Source: an uncultured Eubacterium sp. (GTDB lineage Bacteria > Bacillota > Clostridia > Lachnospirales > Lachnospiraceae). From it: a stretch of 64,000 nucleotides of DNA. The stretch lies in contig CAMUHY010000002.1 in assembly GCA_947088865.1 (NCBI GenBank), positions 62,001-126,000 on the forward strand, given 5' to 3'. This document shows positions 44,876 through 52,723 of the stretch, piece by piece. The stretch's first letter is position 1; the number at the start of each line of letters is the position of its first letter. The notes under the pieces were generated by a model. It ran no database searches. It saw nothing but the letters and a program-made list of their open reading frames with translations, and was not told where the DNA came from. A program made the position numbers and the translations under genes.

Positions 44876-45745
44876 TTATTTTGTAAATGGAATATCCAAT
44901 TTTTTTAAAATTTGTTTAAAATTATGAATACAATCTGCATTTTCTTTTAGAATTAAATATTCAACACCTCTTGCTGCTAACTGATTGCAATTTTGTTCAC
45001 TTAATGTATCTGCAATAAAAATATCACTATCTCTTGCAATAGTTGCATCGGCACTTTCAGGATTTCCTTTCCCCATCAATTTCACTTCAATTCTATAAAT
45101 TTTTCCAGTAGAACTAATTAATTTATAGTCAACTTCACGGTCAAAACCTTTTGATTTATCTTGCTTAAAATGCGAATTATCAATATTGGAAGCTGGAACA
45201 CCTACTATCTCACACAATTTATCTAAAAGCGGCTTTTCTACCTTTTTTCCTATTGAACTCCAAGCGCCTTCTCTTAACTGAATTTTTTTTGTTGCTAAAG
45301 CATTTATCACTAAAAAACTTTCCGTTAATGACAAATCAACCGTAATACTTTTATAAGATATTTTTATATGAATGCCAATCCCACTTGATGTATCCTTTTC
45401 AAGCTCTCCAATAACACTGCTTAAATATTCAAAATTGTGATTTGCAACATCTAATACTACTTTTTTTGTCGCTGTTCCATAAATATTGGTTATTGTTTTT
45501 TTATTAATTCCAGCATAAATAGCTGCTTCATCAGCACTAAAACGTTCTTCATTAATAAAATATTTTTTATACCAATCTAATGTAATACCTTCATCATTCA
45601 TTTTTGCTTCCACTATATTTTTAAAAAATTCAATCGTAAAGTCAAAAAATACGGCATTAATTGAATTGACAATTTCCTCTCTATAATCTTCACCCTTTAA
45701 TAACCTTTCAACTGTTTTAACAATCACTTCACTTTGAAATGTCAT
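44876..45745 (-). CDS. CfrBI-family type II restriction endonuclease
   Basis: 289 residues, apparently intact. The C-terminal half has the nuclease-like core GFDREVDYKLIS, YRIEVKLMGKGNPESADA and RDSDIFIADTLSEQNC, which I recognise as the CfrBI restriction enzyme type (CfrBI itself cuts CCWWGG). The N-terminal half has a helix-turn-helix-like stretch (DEAAIYAGINKKTITNIYG). The start overlaps the end of the methyltransferase pseudogene by 17 bases, as in an R-M operon. Since the partner methylase is broken, the enzyme must be silent, inactive or protected against by another methylase. Confidence 0.65.
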   Translation of the reverse strand: MTFQSEVIVKTVERLLKGEDYREEIVNSINAVFFDFTIEFFKNIVEAKMNDEGITLDWYKKYFINEERFSADEAAIYAGINKKTITNIYGTATKKVVLDVANHNFEYLSSVIGELEKDTSSGIGIHIKISYKSITVDLSLTESFLVINALATKKIQLREGAWSSIGKKVEKPLLDKLCEIVGVPASNIDNSHFKQDKSKGFDREVDYKLISSTGKIYRIEVKLMGKGNPESADATIARDSDIFIADTLSEQNCNQLAARGVEYLILKENADCIHNFKQILKKLDIPFTK

Positions 45746-46519
45746 AATAGTTTTTCTCCTCTTTATCTATCAACTTTGCATATGTTTCATTAATCTCACA
45801 CATCACAGGAATCCGATTCATCTTTTTTGCAACGCGTCCAAGTGTTCCTGACCCTGCAAATGGGTCCATAATCACATCTTTTTCAAATGAATAATATTTT
45901 AAAATTTTTCAACATAATTCCTCTGGAAATATAGCAGGATGATTTTTATCTGCTTTTGGAGCAATATACCAACAATTTGTAGTATCAATGTCTTCATCTT
46001 CATAACGCCAATAGCTATTATCATAATCATTGATATTTTATCTAATAAAAAATCACATTTTTTCCTATATACCATTATACTTTCAGTTATGCAATTCGGT
46101 TTATACGACAATGGTTTTCGCGTTTGCATATAACCTCCTACCCGATTAGGAACAGACGGTTCTGGCTTTATCCAAACAATCTCATCAATAAAATCCAGAT
46201 TCCTCAAGAATTTTGTGATAATCATAATGAATTGGATACCGAATACTCTCAAATTCTCGTCCTGGTCTTTTTGTTATTACGGGTGAAATATTAATAATAA
46301 AAAAACGACCATCTTCAAGCACTCTATAACAAGCTAAAAATACCTTTCTCATTTTTTCTAAATATTTTTCATATGAATAATAGTCTGAATAAACTTTTGC
46401 ATTATAATAAGGGGAGAAGTAAATATCATTTGAATGGATTGTTCTGGAATCTTTGTCAATGTCTTTTCTGTATCTCCAATCAACAATAATGGTTTTTTAA
46501 TGACACCTCTATTGTTCAT
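45729..46519 (-). pseudogene. DNA methyltransferase (amino-type, CfrBI partner), frameshifted
   Basis: Reading across frames gives a coherent beta-class methyltransferase: start with IGDTEKTLTKIPEQSIQMI, catalytic TSPPYYN (one base missing within CCCC), VFLACYRVLEDGRFF, then DEIVWIKPEPSVPNRVGG, IAPKADKNHPAIFP and the SAM-binding MDPFAGSGTLGRVA. At least three frameshifts (near 46413, 46190 and 46035) and one in-frame TGA (near 45908) break it, so no active enzyme can be made. The motif order and SPPY suggest N4-cytosine or N6-adenine methylation; pairing with the CfrBI-like nuclease favours N4-cytosine. Confidence 0.85.
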
Positions 46520-46533
46520 TCTTTTTTTCGTTC

Positions 46534-46872
46534 TTATTTATACTTATAATATGAAAACATTTTATTTATATTTTCATTACAATAAAAATTTTTTATCTTT
46601 TCTCCTAATTCAACAAAACGTACATCTTTTTTTCCTTTATATAAACAAGTTCTATACATTTGATAAACCAACTCCATTGGGTGATTGTTAAAAGCTTCTC
46701 TAGTCAAAAATTTTATCAAAGTCTGTCTTCCTATTGATGAAACCACTTCACGCTTTAAATCCATTTCCAAATCTTGATTAAAGTATGATAATAATTCATC
46801 AAATTCTTCTGAAGTGTTATTTTTACCCAAAAACTTAATATAAGCAAGCGTAAGTTTTTCTGCATTTTTCAT
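46534..46872 (-). CDS. Small helical protein of unknown function
   Basis: 112 residues, charged and mostly helical, without membrane segments (MKNAEKLTLAYIKFLG, YFNQDLEMDLKREVV). The ATG at 46872 follows GAGGTTAAG; the frame is open to 46893. It lies directly upstream of the methyltransferase remnant and may have been part of the same unit, for example as a controller, but it shows no helix-turn-helix. No family is recognised. Confidence 0.55.
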   Translation of the reverse strand: MKNAEKLTLAYIKFLGKNNTSEEFDELLSYFNQDLEMDLKREVVSSIGRQTLIKFLTREAFNNHPMELVYQMYRTCLYKGKKDVRFVELGEKIKNFYCNENINKMFSYYKYK

Positions 46873-47039
46873 CTTAACCTCTAAACTGCACATTTATATT
46901 CATTTATATCATTTTTTATTATATTCAATGCTATTATTTTCCTATATTATGAATACAGCACTATTTTAAACTATCCACTTTATAAAGACAAGAGAACTCT
47001 TTTACTTATTTTTTTATATCATTTTTGATAAATTATTAT

Positions 47040-47327
47040 TTATTCTTTTGTTAAACTGAACATTTTTAATATCTCATATGCATCAAGCATACCAGCTATA
47101 TACGCATTTATATTATAATCATATTCTTGTTCATTTTCTCTTGCAATTAAAGTATTAATTATACTTCTTTGTTGTTCTGTTAATTCTAATTTTTCAAACA
47201 ATTGGTATAGCTACTTAATTTCTTTTATTCGCTCCTGATATTCTATATCATCTTTTAATAATTTTTCTAATGTTTGATTTTTCATACTATCCATAACCAG
47301 TTTTACCAATTCTCTGACTTCGCTCAT
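47040..47327 (-). pseudogene. Conserved small protein interrupted by an in-frame TAG
   Basis: A 95-codon reading frame starting MSEVRELVKLVMDSM and ending YIAGMLDAYEILKMFSLTKE, with an amber codon at position 39 (47211-47213). The pattern near the end, NAYIAGMLDAYEIL, resembles small DUF6809-like proteins of Clostridia. AGGAGACGAGAA precedes the ATG. A point mutation from CAG, AAG or GAG would explain the stop; no readthrough system is visible. Confidence 0.6.
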
Positions 47328-47504
47328 TTCTCGTCTCCTATGATATTATTTTTTAACTTTCACTATAAGAATTTCAAAATTTTTCTCACATTTTTACATT
47401 TTCATTTGCGTAATTTTTCAACATTAAAAAATAAATCAATTATGATTTTTCATTATAATCTATTGGAAAATTTTTATATAAACACCATTTTTATAACCTT
47501 ACAC

Positions 47505-47669
47505 CAGTTAAGCAGATATTCGCAATCCGCTACGCTACTTGCTCATAACCTCATAGCTGCTATCGCAGCTTTTCAGTGGGGGCTTATACTCCCACTGAAA
47601 CAAGCAAGTCCCCACCCTTTACTTATTTCTTTGCAACATTGAAGTGGGGACTTCCTTGATGAGGTTAAA
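47505..47669. repeat. Multi-hairpin repeat family, full copy 2
   Basis: 165 bases matching 34339-34501. The second hairpin reads AGCTGC-tatc-GCAGCT here and AGCTAC-tatc-GTAGCT in the other copy, a compensatory double change. The third reads CAGTGGGGG/CTCCCACTG, a wobble-compatible change. The outer stem extends to AAGTCCCCAC/GTGGGGACTT. It occupies most of the 440-base gap 47328-47768; the flanks are AT-rich. Confidence 0.8.
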
Positions 47670-47768
47670 CTATCATATTTCATTGTACAAGCCAACTGTA
47701 TACCGTTAATATTTTATTTAAAAACATCCTATACTTTTATTAATTGTAAAAATTAAAGGAGATTTTAT

Positions 47769-48011
47769 ATGACATATTCTGACGCCATTATAAAAAGATT
47801 AACTAAATTGTGTGCTGATAAAAATATTACTACAAATAAACTCGCAACTTTATCTGGTATTACACAATCTACTGTTGAGAATATTATATCTGGTAAAACA
47901 AAAAATCCCAAACTAAAAACACTCCATAAGTTAGCGATTGGATTAGATATGACCGTTTCTGAACTGCTTAATTTTCCTGAAATGAATGAGACTGCTTTTG
48001 ATGATGAATAA
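47769..48011 (+). CDS. Small XRE-family HTH regulator, copy 1
   Basis: 80 residues with a Cro/C1-type helix-turn-helix (ITTNKLATLSGITQSTVENI) and nothing else. Proteins of this size are plain DNA-binding repressors of mobile elements or small operons. Ribosome site AAAGGAGATTTTAT. It is 82 bases upstream of an almost identical second copy, so the two arose by tandem duplication. Confidence 0.9.
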   Translation: MTYSDAIIKRLTKLCADKNITTNKLATLSGITQSTVENIISGKTKNPKLKTLHKLAIGLDMTVSELLNFPEMNETAFDDE

Positions 48012-48093
48012 TCTACAATCAACGGTACACCATTAACCTTACTTTTAAATTCCTTTTATACTTTATCTGATTTATACAAAAGGGAGTACCTTT

Positions 48094-48336
48094 ATGACTT
48101 ATTCAGATGTTATTATTTTAAGACTAACAAATCTATGTAAAGAACGAAATATTACAATAAACAAACTTGCTACCTTATCTGGTATTACACAATCTACTGT
48201 TGAAAATATTATATCTGGTAAAACAAAAAATCCCAAACTAAAAACACTCCATAAATTAGCGATTGGATTAGATATGACCATTTCTGAACTACTTAATTTT
48301 CCTGAAATGAATGAGACTATATTTGAGGATGAGTAA
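48094..48336 (+). CDS. Small XRE-family HTH regulator, copy 2
   Basis: 80 residues, same length and nearly the same sequence as the preceding regulator. The segment from SGITQSTVENI to the end differs at only a few residues, while the first ~25 codons have diverged more. AAAGGGAGTACCTTT precedes the ATG. A terminator follows directly, so the pair forms one unit. Both should recognise similar DNA and could form mixed dimers. Confidence 0.9.
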   Translation: MTYSDVIILRLTNLCKERNITINKLATLSGITQSTVENIISGKTKNPKLKTLHKLAIGLDMTISELLNFPEMNETIFEDE

Positions 48337-48337
48337 A

Positions 48338-48382
48338 AGGAAGAATTTATCAATAAAAATTGTTTAAATTCTTCCTTTTTTC
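48338..48382 (+). terminator. Terminator of the XRE pair
   Basis: A perfect twelve-pair stem AGGAAGAATTTA/TAAATTCTTCCT starts two bases after the stop codon and is followed by TTTTTTCTTT. Confidence 0.9.
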
Positions 48383-48535
48383 TTTAATTTTTTTACTACT
48401 TTTTATCTTCATTAAAATACATTTAGGGTACTCCGCAAGTAAATTAATAATCATATTATGAATATATGTTGTTTTTCTACTGCCTGCTGGAGCATTAACT
48501 AAAAACATATTTTTTAATATTTTTGCATCATCCAT
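48350..48535 (-). pseudogene. N-terminal stub of a UvrD-like helicase/ATPase
   Basis: The first ~38 codons read FLVNAPAGSRKTTYIHNMI and LLAEYPK, the Walker A region of a superfamily 1 helicase. An Arg replaces the usual Gly-Lys context (GSGKTT becomes GSRKTT). After that the frame runs into the terminator hairpin of the XRE unit and stops. No ribosome site of note. It is a remnant of a helicase gene whose remainder has been deleted. Confidence 0.6.
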
Positions 48536-48640
48536 AGTAACCCTCTTTGATATAATCTGGTAACGCCTTTAAATATAATTCTGCTAAAATTACAAAATAC
48601 ATAAAATCTGTTTTATTACTTTTATTTTCCTTACTCTACT

Positions 48641-48825
48641 TTTGAAATGGACGATGGTAATGTTCTTACCGCCAAGCAAGTTAAAGAACTTCAAAAACGT
48701 AACACTCAACTGGAGGCGGAAAATCTTATATTAAAAAAGAAATTTCCATATTCACACCACATTCAAACAACAATTAGATGCTATCTACAAACTTCATTTT
48801 CAACATAACATTCAAACCTTTCTGG
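48641..48825 (+). pseudogene. IS3-family transposase remnant
   Basis: The plus strand encodes FEMDDGNVLTAKQVKELQKRN and QLEAENLILKK, the C-terminal leucine-zipper end of an IS3 OrfA. After frame changes it continues as OrfB-like QQLDAIYKLHFQHNIQT. Both are incomplete. The surrounding 565-base gap (48536-49100) holds no intact gene and no recognisable inverted repeats. Confidence 0.55.
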
Positions 48826-49100
48826 GCAATGAATTTATGTGCGTATTAATACCTGTCCTAATCAGAAGTGCGCTAACACCGTTCGTATGATTTTGGATAG
48901 GTCTTTTTGTTTATTTATTTGATAATAACAATTACAGAACATGTGTTTGATTTTATTAATGGTTTTTTTTAACATTTGTTTAATTTTTATAATTAAACTT
49001 ATACAATTATTTATATTTACAATTCTACTTAAGTACAATAAAATTGTACTATTCTAGTTCAGATAAAAATAGGAGGGTGTGATTCCCTCCCATAACTTTA

Positions 49101-49412
49101 CTATATTAAATTCTTATATTCTCTTCGTCCATCAACAATTGCATAAATCACTACAATTTTTTTATCTTCATTAACTTTATAAAATACTAAATGTCTTTCT
49201 ATAATTAGTACTTTATAACCTTGTTTACGAAGTGTGGCATATTTAGGTATACTTCCTAAATTAGGAAAATCCTCTAATTGTGTAATTGCATGTTCTATCT
49301 TATCAAGATAATTTAACGCAATATCTATACTTTTTGAATCATCTGCAATATAAAAAATAATGTCTCTTAGCTGCTGTTCCGCTTTCTCTGTTCTAAGTAT
49401 TTTATACTTCAT
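49101..49412 (-). CDS. RelE/ParE-family toxin
   Basis: 103 residues with the RelE/ParE fold: KILRTEKAEQQLRDIIFYI, then LEDFPNLGSIPKY and the closing YKVLIIERHLVFYKVNEDKKIVVIYAIVDGRREY in outline. RelE-type members cut mRNA at the ribosome and ParE-type members poison gyrase; the sequence alone does not decide. The ATG at 49412 follows AAAGGAGAACGG and overlaps the antitoxin gene by 11 bases. The frame is open to 49448. Confidence 0.9.
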   Translation of the reverse strand: MKYKILRTEKAEQQLRDIIFYIADDSKSIDIALNYLDKIEHAITQLEDFPNLGSIPKYATLRKQGYKVLIIERHLVFYKVNEDKKIVVIYAIVDGRREYKNLI

Positions 49413-49686
49413 CCGTTCTCCTTTCCAAAAGAGAATTTCGTATATCATTAAATGTATCTTGAATTGGTGCTACTCTATCATTTATAACATCTTCTTCTGC
49501 TTCTGCTAATGCACGTAATAATTCAAGTTCTGATTTCATTTGATAATAGTCTTGTAGTCCTAATACTGCTGTATCACCTCTGCCATTTACTGTAATAATA
49601 ACAGGTGTTCTATTTTCGTGACATTCTTTAGATATTTCACTATAATGATTTCTTAAATCAGAAGATGGTCTAATAATTGCCTCCAT
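49402..49686 (-). CDS. Phd/YefM-family antitoxin
   Basis: 94 residues: an N-terminal Phd/YefM DNA-binding fold (IIRPSSDLRNHYSEISKEC, VIITVNGRGDTAVLG) and an acidic C-terminal tail (ALAEAEEDVINDRVAP) that should wrap the toxin. It is the first gene of the pair, with TGGAGGTAATATT before the ATG. The promoter upstream contains a palindrome, consistent with self-repression by the toxin-antitoxin complex. Confidence 0.92.
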   Translation of the reverse strand: MEAIIRPSSDLRNHYSEISKECHENRTPVIITVNGRGDTAVLGLQDYYQMKSELELLRALAEAEEDVINDRVAPIQDTFNDIRNSLLERRTDEV

Positions 49687-49715
49687 AATATTACCTCCAT
49701 TTTTAACATAGTCAA

Positions 49716-49744
49716 ATTATATCATAATATCGATATATTATCAA
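49716..49744 (-). promoter_or_regulatory. Promoter-operator of the toxin-antitoxin pair
   Basis: On the minus strand TTGATA (49739-49744) and TATAAT (49716-49721) are 17 bases apart. The spacer holds the near-palindrome ATAATATATCGATATTAT, a likely site for the Phd/YefM antitoxin. Confidence 0.75.
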
Positions 49745-49777
49745 GATGTAATTAAAGTTAGATTTATTTTAATTTTT

Positions 49778-51070
49778 TCAATGTATCTCTACCATATCCC
49801 TTTGTTGCTTAAATTCTATTGTCTTTGTACTTCCGCCTGTTCTTCTAATTAATTCATCTTGTCCAATTACTTTTACTAAATTTGCTATTTGCTGTCCCAT
49901 TACTGATTTATTTAGATAGAAAATAGTTGTATATACATTATCATTTAAAATTAAATCTCTTAAAACATCTTTATCTGTCACATCTAAAGAATGACCAAAA
50001 ATATAAAGATTATGTTTATTTATATATTTTTCTTTATAAGATTTCATTTGTTTTTTCAATAATGTTTTATTTTGACCTATACGGTTATTTAAACTAATAT
50101 AAGAATCTTCCAATTCATCTTTTATTATATCTACCCATTCTTTATATTTACATCCTGTTTCTTTATATATTCTTTGATAAAACTTTTTAAAAGCAATAAA
50201 TTCTATATCTCTGTTTCTTCTATCATCTGGCAAATATTCATCTATTCCAAGCACCATATTATTAGTTTCAATACTATTATTAATATCTGCTTTTCCATGA
50301 ATATAATCATATTCCATTATTTTATTTTTATCATACAATTTTTGAAAAGTATTTGTATAATTAAAACTAATTACTTTGACTGGCAAAGCGGTATGTTTAT
50401 TATGATTAATTTGTATTGCTACTTCTTTTATATCTGGTGAACAAACTTTAATATCTTTATTTTCTACATATTGTGTTAAATATATTTCTAATGCTCGAAT
50501 CAATCTATCTAAATCCTTATGTAATTTATCTCTTAATTCTTGATAAGTAATTTTTGCTTTTTGTTCCTTTCCATTTTTATCTATAACAATAGAGTTTATT
50601 ATTGGATAAACAAATTTCATTTTTAAATAAAGATTTGATAAAAAATCTATTTGACTATAAAAACTTTTCCCTTGCATATCTTTATCAATATCTTGTGCAA
50701 TCTGGGAAATTTCTTTTTCAAAATCAATCCAATTTTCGTTTTTATTAAATTGTATAAAATAATCTATCCAAAAATTATCTTTTATATGTTTATATAATTT
50801 ATTTAGTATTAAATGACTTATTTCAACACCATATGTATCATTTTCTAATTTAATAATTTTTCTAGTTTTATGAGTATTTTCCAAAACTTCTTTTATTTGT
50901 TCATCAAATTCCCAATTATCTAAATAAGTTTTTTTATAATACTCAAAATCCGAATCATCATAATAATTAAATAGTCCCTTTACTCTTTTACAAAATTGCA
51001 CGAAATCCGTATACTTAGTTGACAATCCATGTGCTAAATCAAAACCATTTCCAATTATAAGTATATTCAC
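49778..51070 (-). CDS. AbiH-family abortive phage infection protein
   Basis: 430 residues beginning NILIIGNGFDLAHGLSTKYTDF, the hallmark AbiH start. The middle signature VISFNYTNTFQKLY...YIHGKA and a late LYIFGHSLDVTDKDVLRDL are also present. AbiH proteins stop phage multiplication at the cost of the host cell; the mechanism is not established. The start is GTG at 51070 with GGAGGAAGAAGTT before it. It stands alone, next to the toxin-antitoxin pair. Base composition is more AT-rich than the core genes, as expected for acquired DNA. Confidence 0.93.
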   Translation of the reverse strand: MNILIIGNGFDLAHGLSTKYTDFVQFCKRVKGLFNYYDDSDFEYYKKTYLDNWEFDEQIKEVLENTHKTRKIIKLENDTYGVEISHLILNKLYKHIKDNFWIDYFIQFNKNENWIDFEKEISQIAQDIDKDMQGKSFYSQIDFLSNLYLKMKFVYPIINSIVIDKNGKEQKAKITYQELRDKLHKDLDRLIRALEIYLTQYVENKDIKVCSPDIKEVAIQINHNKHTALPVKVISFNYTNTFQKLYDKNKIMEYDYIHGKADINNSIETNNMVLGIDEYLPDDRRNRDIEFIAFKKFYQRIYKETGCKYKEWVDIIKDELEDSYISLNNRIGQNKTLLKKQMKSYKEKYINKHNLYIFGHSLDVTDKDVLRDLILNDNVYTTIFYLNKSVMGQQIANLVKVIGQDELIRRTGGSTKTIEFKQQRDMVEIH

Positions 51071-51251
51071 AACTTCTTCCTCCAGTATTTTAAAATTGAT
51101 ATAATTATTTGCATTTAAAATGTATTATATCATCTTCTTTATCTTTTGTAATTAATTTCTATATATTTGTAATTCTAACATGCACAACCAAACACCTAGC
51201 AATAATAATTTCCATAAAATAAAGCTATTAATTTTATAATCTTTATTCCTA

Positions 51252-52185
51252 CTATTCCTGTTTTAGTTTCTGTTGCACCTCTGCACCATTAGAATCATAT
51301 AAACAGGCAGTATATGTCCTATCATATCGCACAGCTAATATGTCTTGTCCTCTGATATTTACTTTATAATCTGTTACTGACATTTCTTTTCCAACAGATA
51401 TTACTTTTGTGTTTTGTGAATAACTTTTCTCAATCCAATAAGCAGTAAATACAACATACCCATTTGATATGAACGATTTGCACCATCAATAACAATCTGC
51501 AACTTTTCATAAAGTTTCTCATCCAGAGTGACTTTTGTTACTAAATATAATATTCCATCTTTATAATACATATTATCTACTTTAAAGGTTCTACCAAATT
51601 CATTAAATGTGTCATTTACTTGAATCTTTTGACTTAATTTATTAAATTCTGTAATAAATTCCATATTACCACTAATAGCTGACATTAAATATATTTGTTT
51701 TGCCAGTCCATCTTTCATTGTTGAAGCATAACAAGGAATATCTATTGCATTTCCATTATTCAAAGTAATTGTACCATTACAAGCTAATGCACTTGATTTA
51801 TAGTAACAATCGTTTTCTTCTGTATCTCGATTAATAAGTATATAAATCTTATTGCCATAAGAAATTAAGCTGCCTTGCTTTACAGGTTCATGGTTACAAA
51901 CTCCGTTTCTATTTTTCTATACATATCAATATTACTAAGTAATGTCTGCAAAATAAAGTATACCTTTTCTAATAATTGTGCATGGTCTGTATTCTTGTCA
52001 AATGTATCTTCTGCATTTAATCCATTTTCATTTAAAAACTTTTCATATACTTCTTTTTCATAATACATGCGATTATTTAATTCCACCATTAACCTATCAT
52101 AATTAGAAAATCCTGGACCTAGTTCATAATCTGGTGTCCTATTATATTGTTCATCTTGATATTGTTTATTTTTATTACTTATCAT
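51252..52185 (-). pseudogene. Unknown protein broken by two frameshifts
   Basis: Three consecutive reading frames join into one protein of about 310 residues: 52185-51880 (QYNRTPDYELGPGFSNYDRL...), then from about 51890 (EPVKQGSLISYGNKIYILI...), then from about 51452 (VVFTAYWIEKSYSQNTKVIS...) to a TAG at 51252. Neither of the later parts has its own ribosome site or a convincing start. No family is recognised; it is soluble, with a beta-rich second half. It follows the next gene by 17 bases in one operon. Confidence 0.6.
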
Positions 52186-52202
52186 AAATATTACCCCATT
52201 TC

Positions 52203-52592
52203 TTAATTTAAATAAATTTCAGCGTGTCTTACTCCATAGTCATTTACTACATATCTTATTTCCTCAATGTCATATTCTGTATTATTAATTGTAATAAATC
52301 CTAAATCATTCATTAGAGAAATTTCTTGTATAGAATAGTACGATATTAATTCAGGTGCTTCTTTTACATACAATTCTTTTCCATTGAAGAAGAATTTTAC
52401 CATAACAATATTCAAATCTTCTTCAAAATAAACTAAAGTATGTGTTTCATCTATCATTTGAATATTTTTTACTTTGTAACATCTGGAATCCGATTCATCT
52501 ATGTAGCTTATCAAATCATTTTGCACCGCATAATAAAATTCACTTTCATTTCCAAACTCAATAATATGAACCACATTATTTACTTTTGCCAT
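52203..52592 (-). CDS. Small beta-rich protein of unknown function
   Basis: 129 residues without membrane segments. It has alternating strand-like segments (VVHIIEFGNESEFYYAV, THTLVYFEEDLNIVMVKFFF) and an acidic overall charge. Ribosome site AAAGGATTAATTAAC. It is the first gene of a two-gene operon whose second gene is broken. No family is recognised; the location beside AbiH suggests an accessory origin. Confidence 0.6.
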   Translation of the reverse strand: MAKVNNVVHIIEFGNESEFYYAVQNDLISYIDESDSRCYKVKNIQMIDETHTLVYFEEDLNIVMVKFFFNGKELYVKEAPELISYYSIQEISLMNDLGFITINNTEYDIEEIRYVVNDYGVRHAEIYLN

Positions 52593-52664
52593 GTTAATTA
52601 ATCCTTTCTTTTATTTATTTTATGTAAATATTTAATTCTTTAGTGAATATATTTACCCACTAAA

Positions 52665-52710
52665 ATAAAGGCACTACTAACTGTATTTCTACAATCAGTA
52701 ATGCCTTTAT
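52665..52710 (-). terminator. Terminator of the RlmD-type gene
   Basis: ATAAAGGCA/TGCCTTTAT with further pairing inward (ACTGATTGT with ACAGT) forms a long hairpin 14 bases after the stop codon. On the minus strand it is followed by TTTTAGT. Confidence 0.7.
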
Positions 52711-52723
52711 GTTAATAGTTAAA

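Noticed and set aside
44876-46519. Prophage or integrated plasmid
   Set aside because: No integrase, replication, capsid or conjugation genes occur around the restriction genes.
47211-47213. Amber codon read as pyrrolysine
   Set aside because: No pyl genes are visible and the protein is not a methylamine methyltransferase; a point mutation is simpler.
51880-52185. Independent small gene of 101 codons
   Set aside because: The following sequence continues coherently in another frame without its own start, so it is better explained as the first part of a frameshifted gene.
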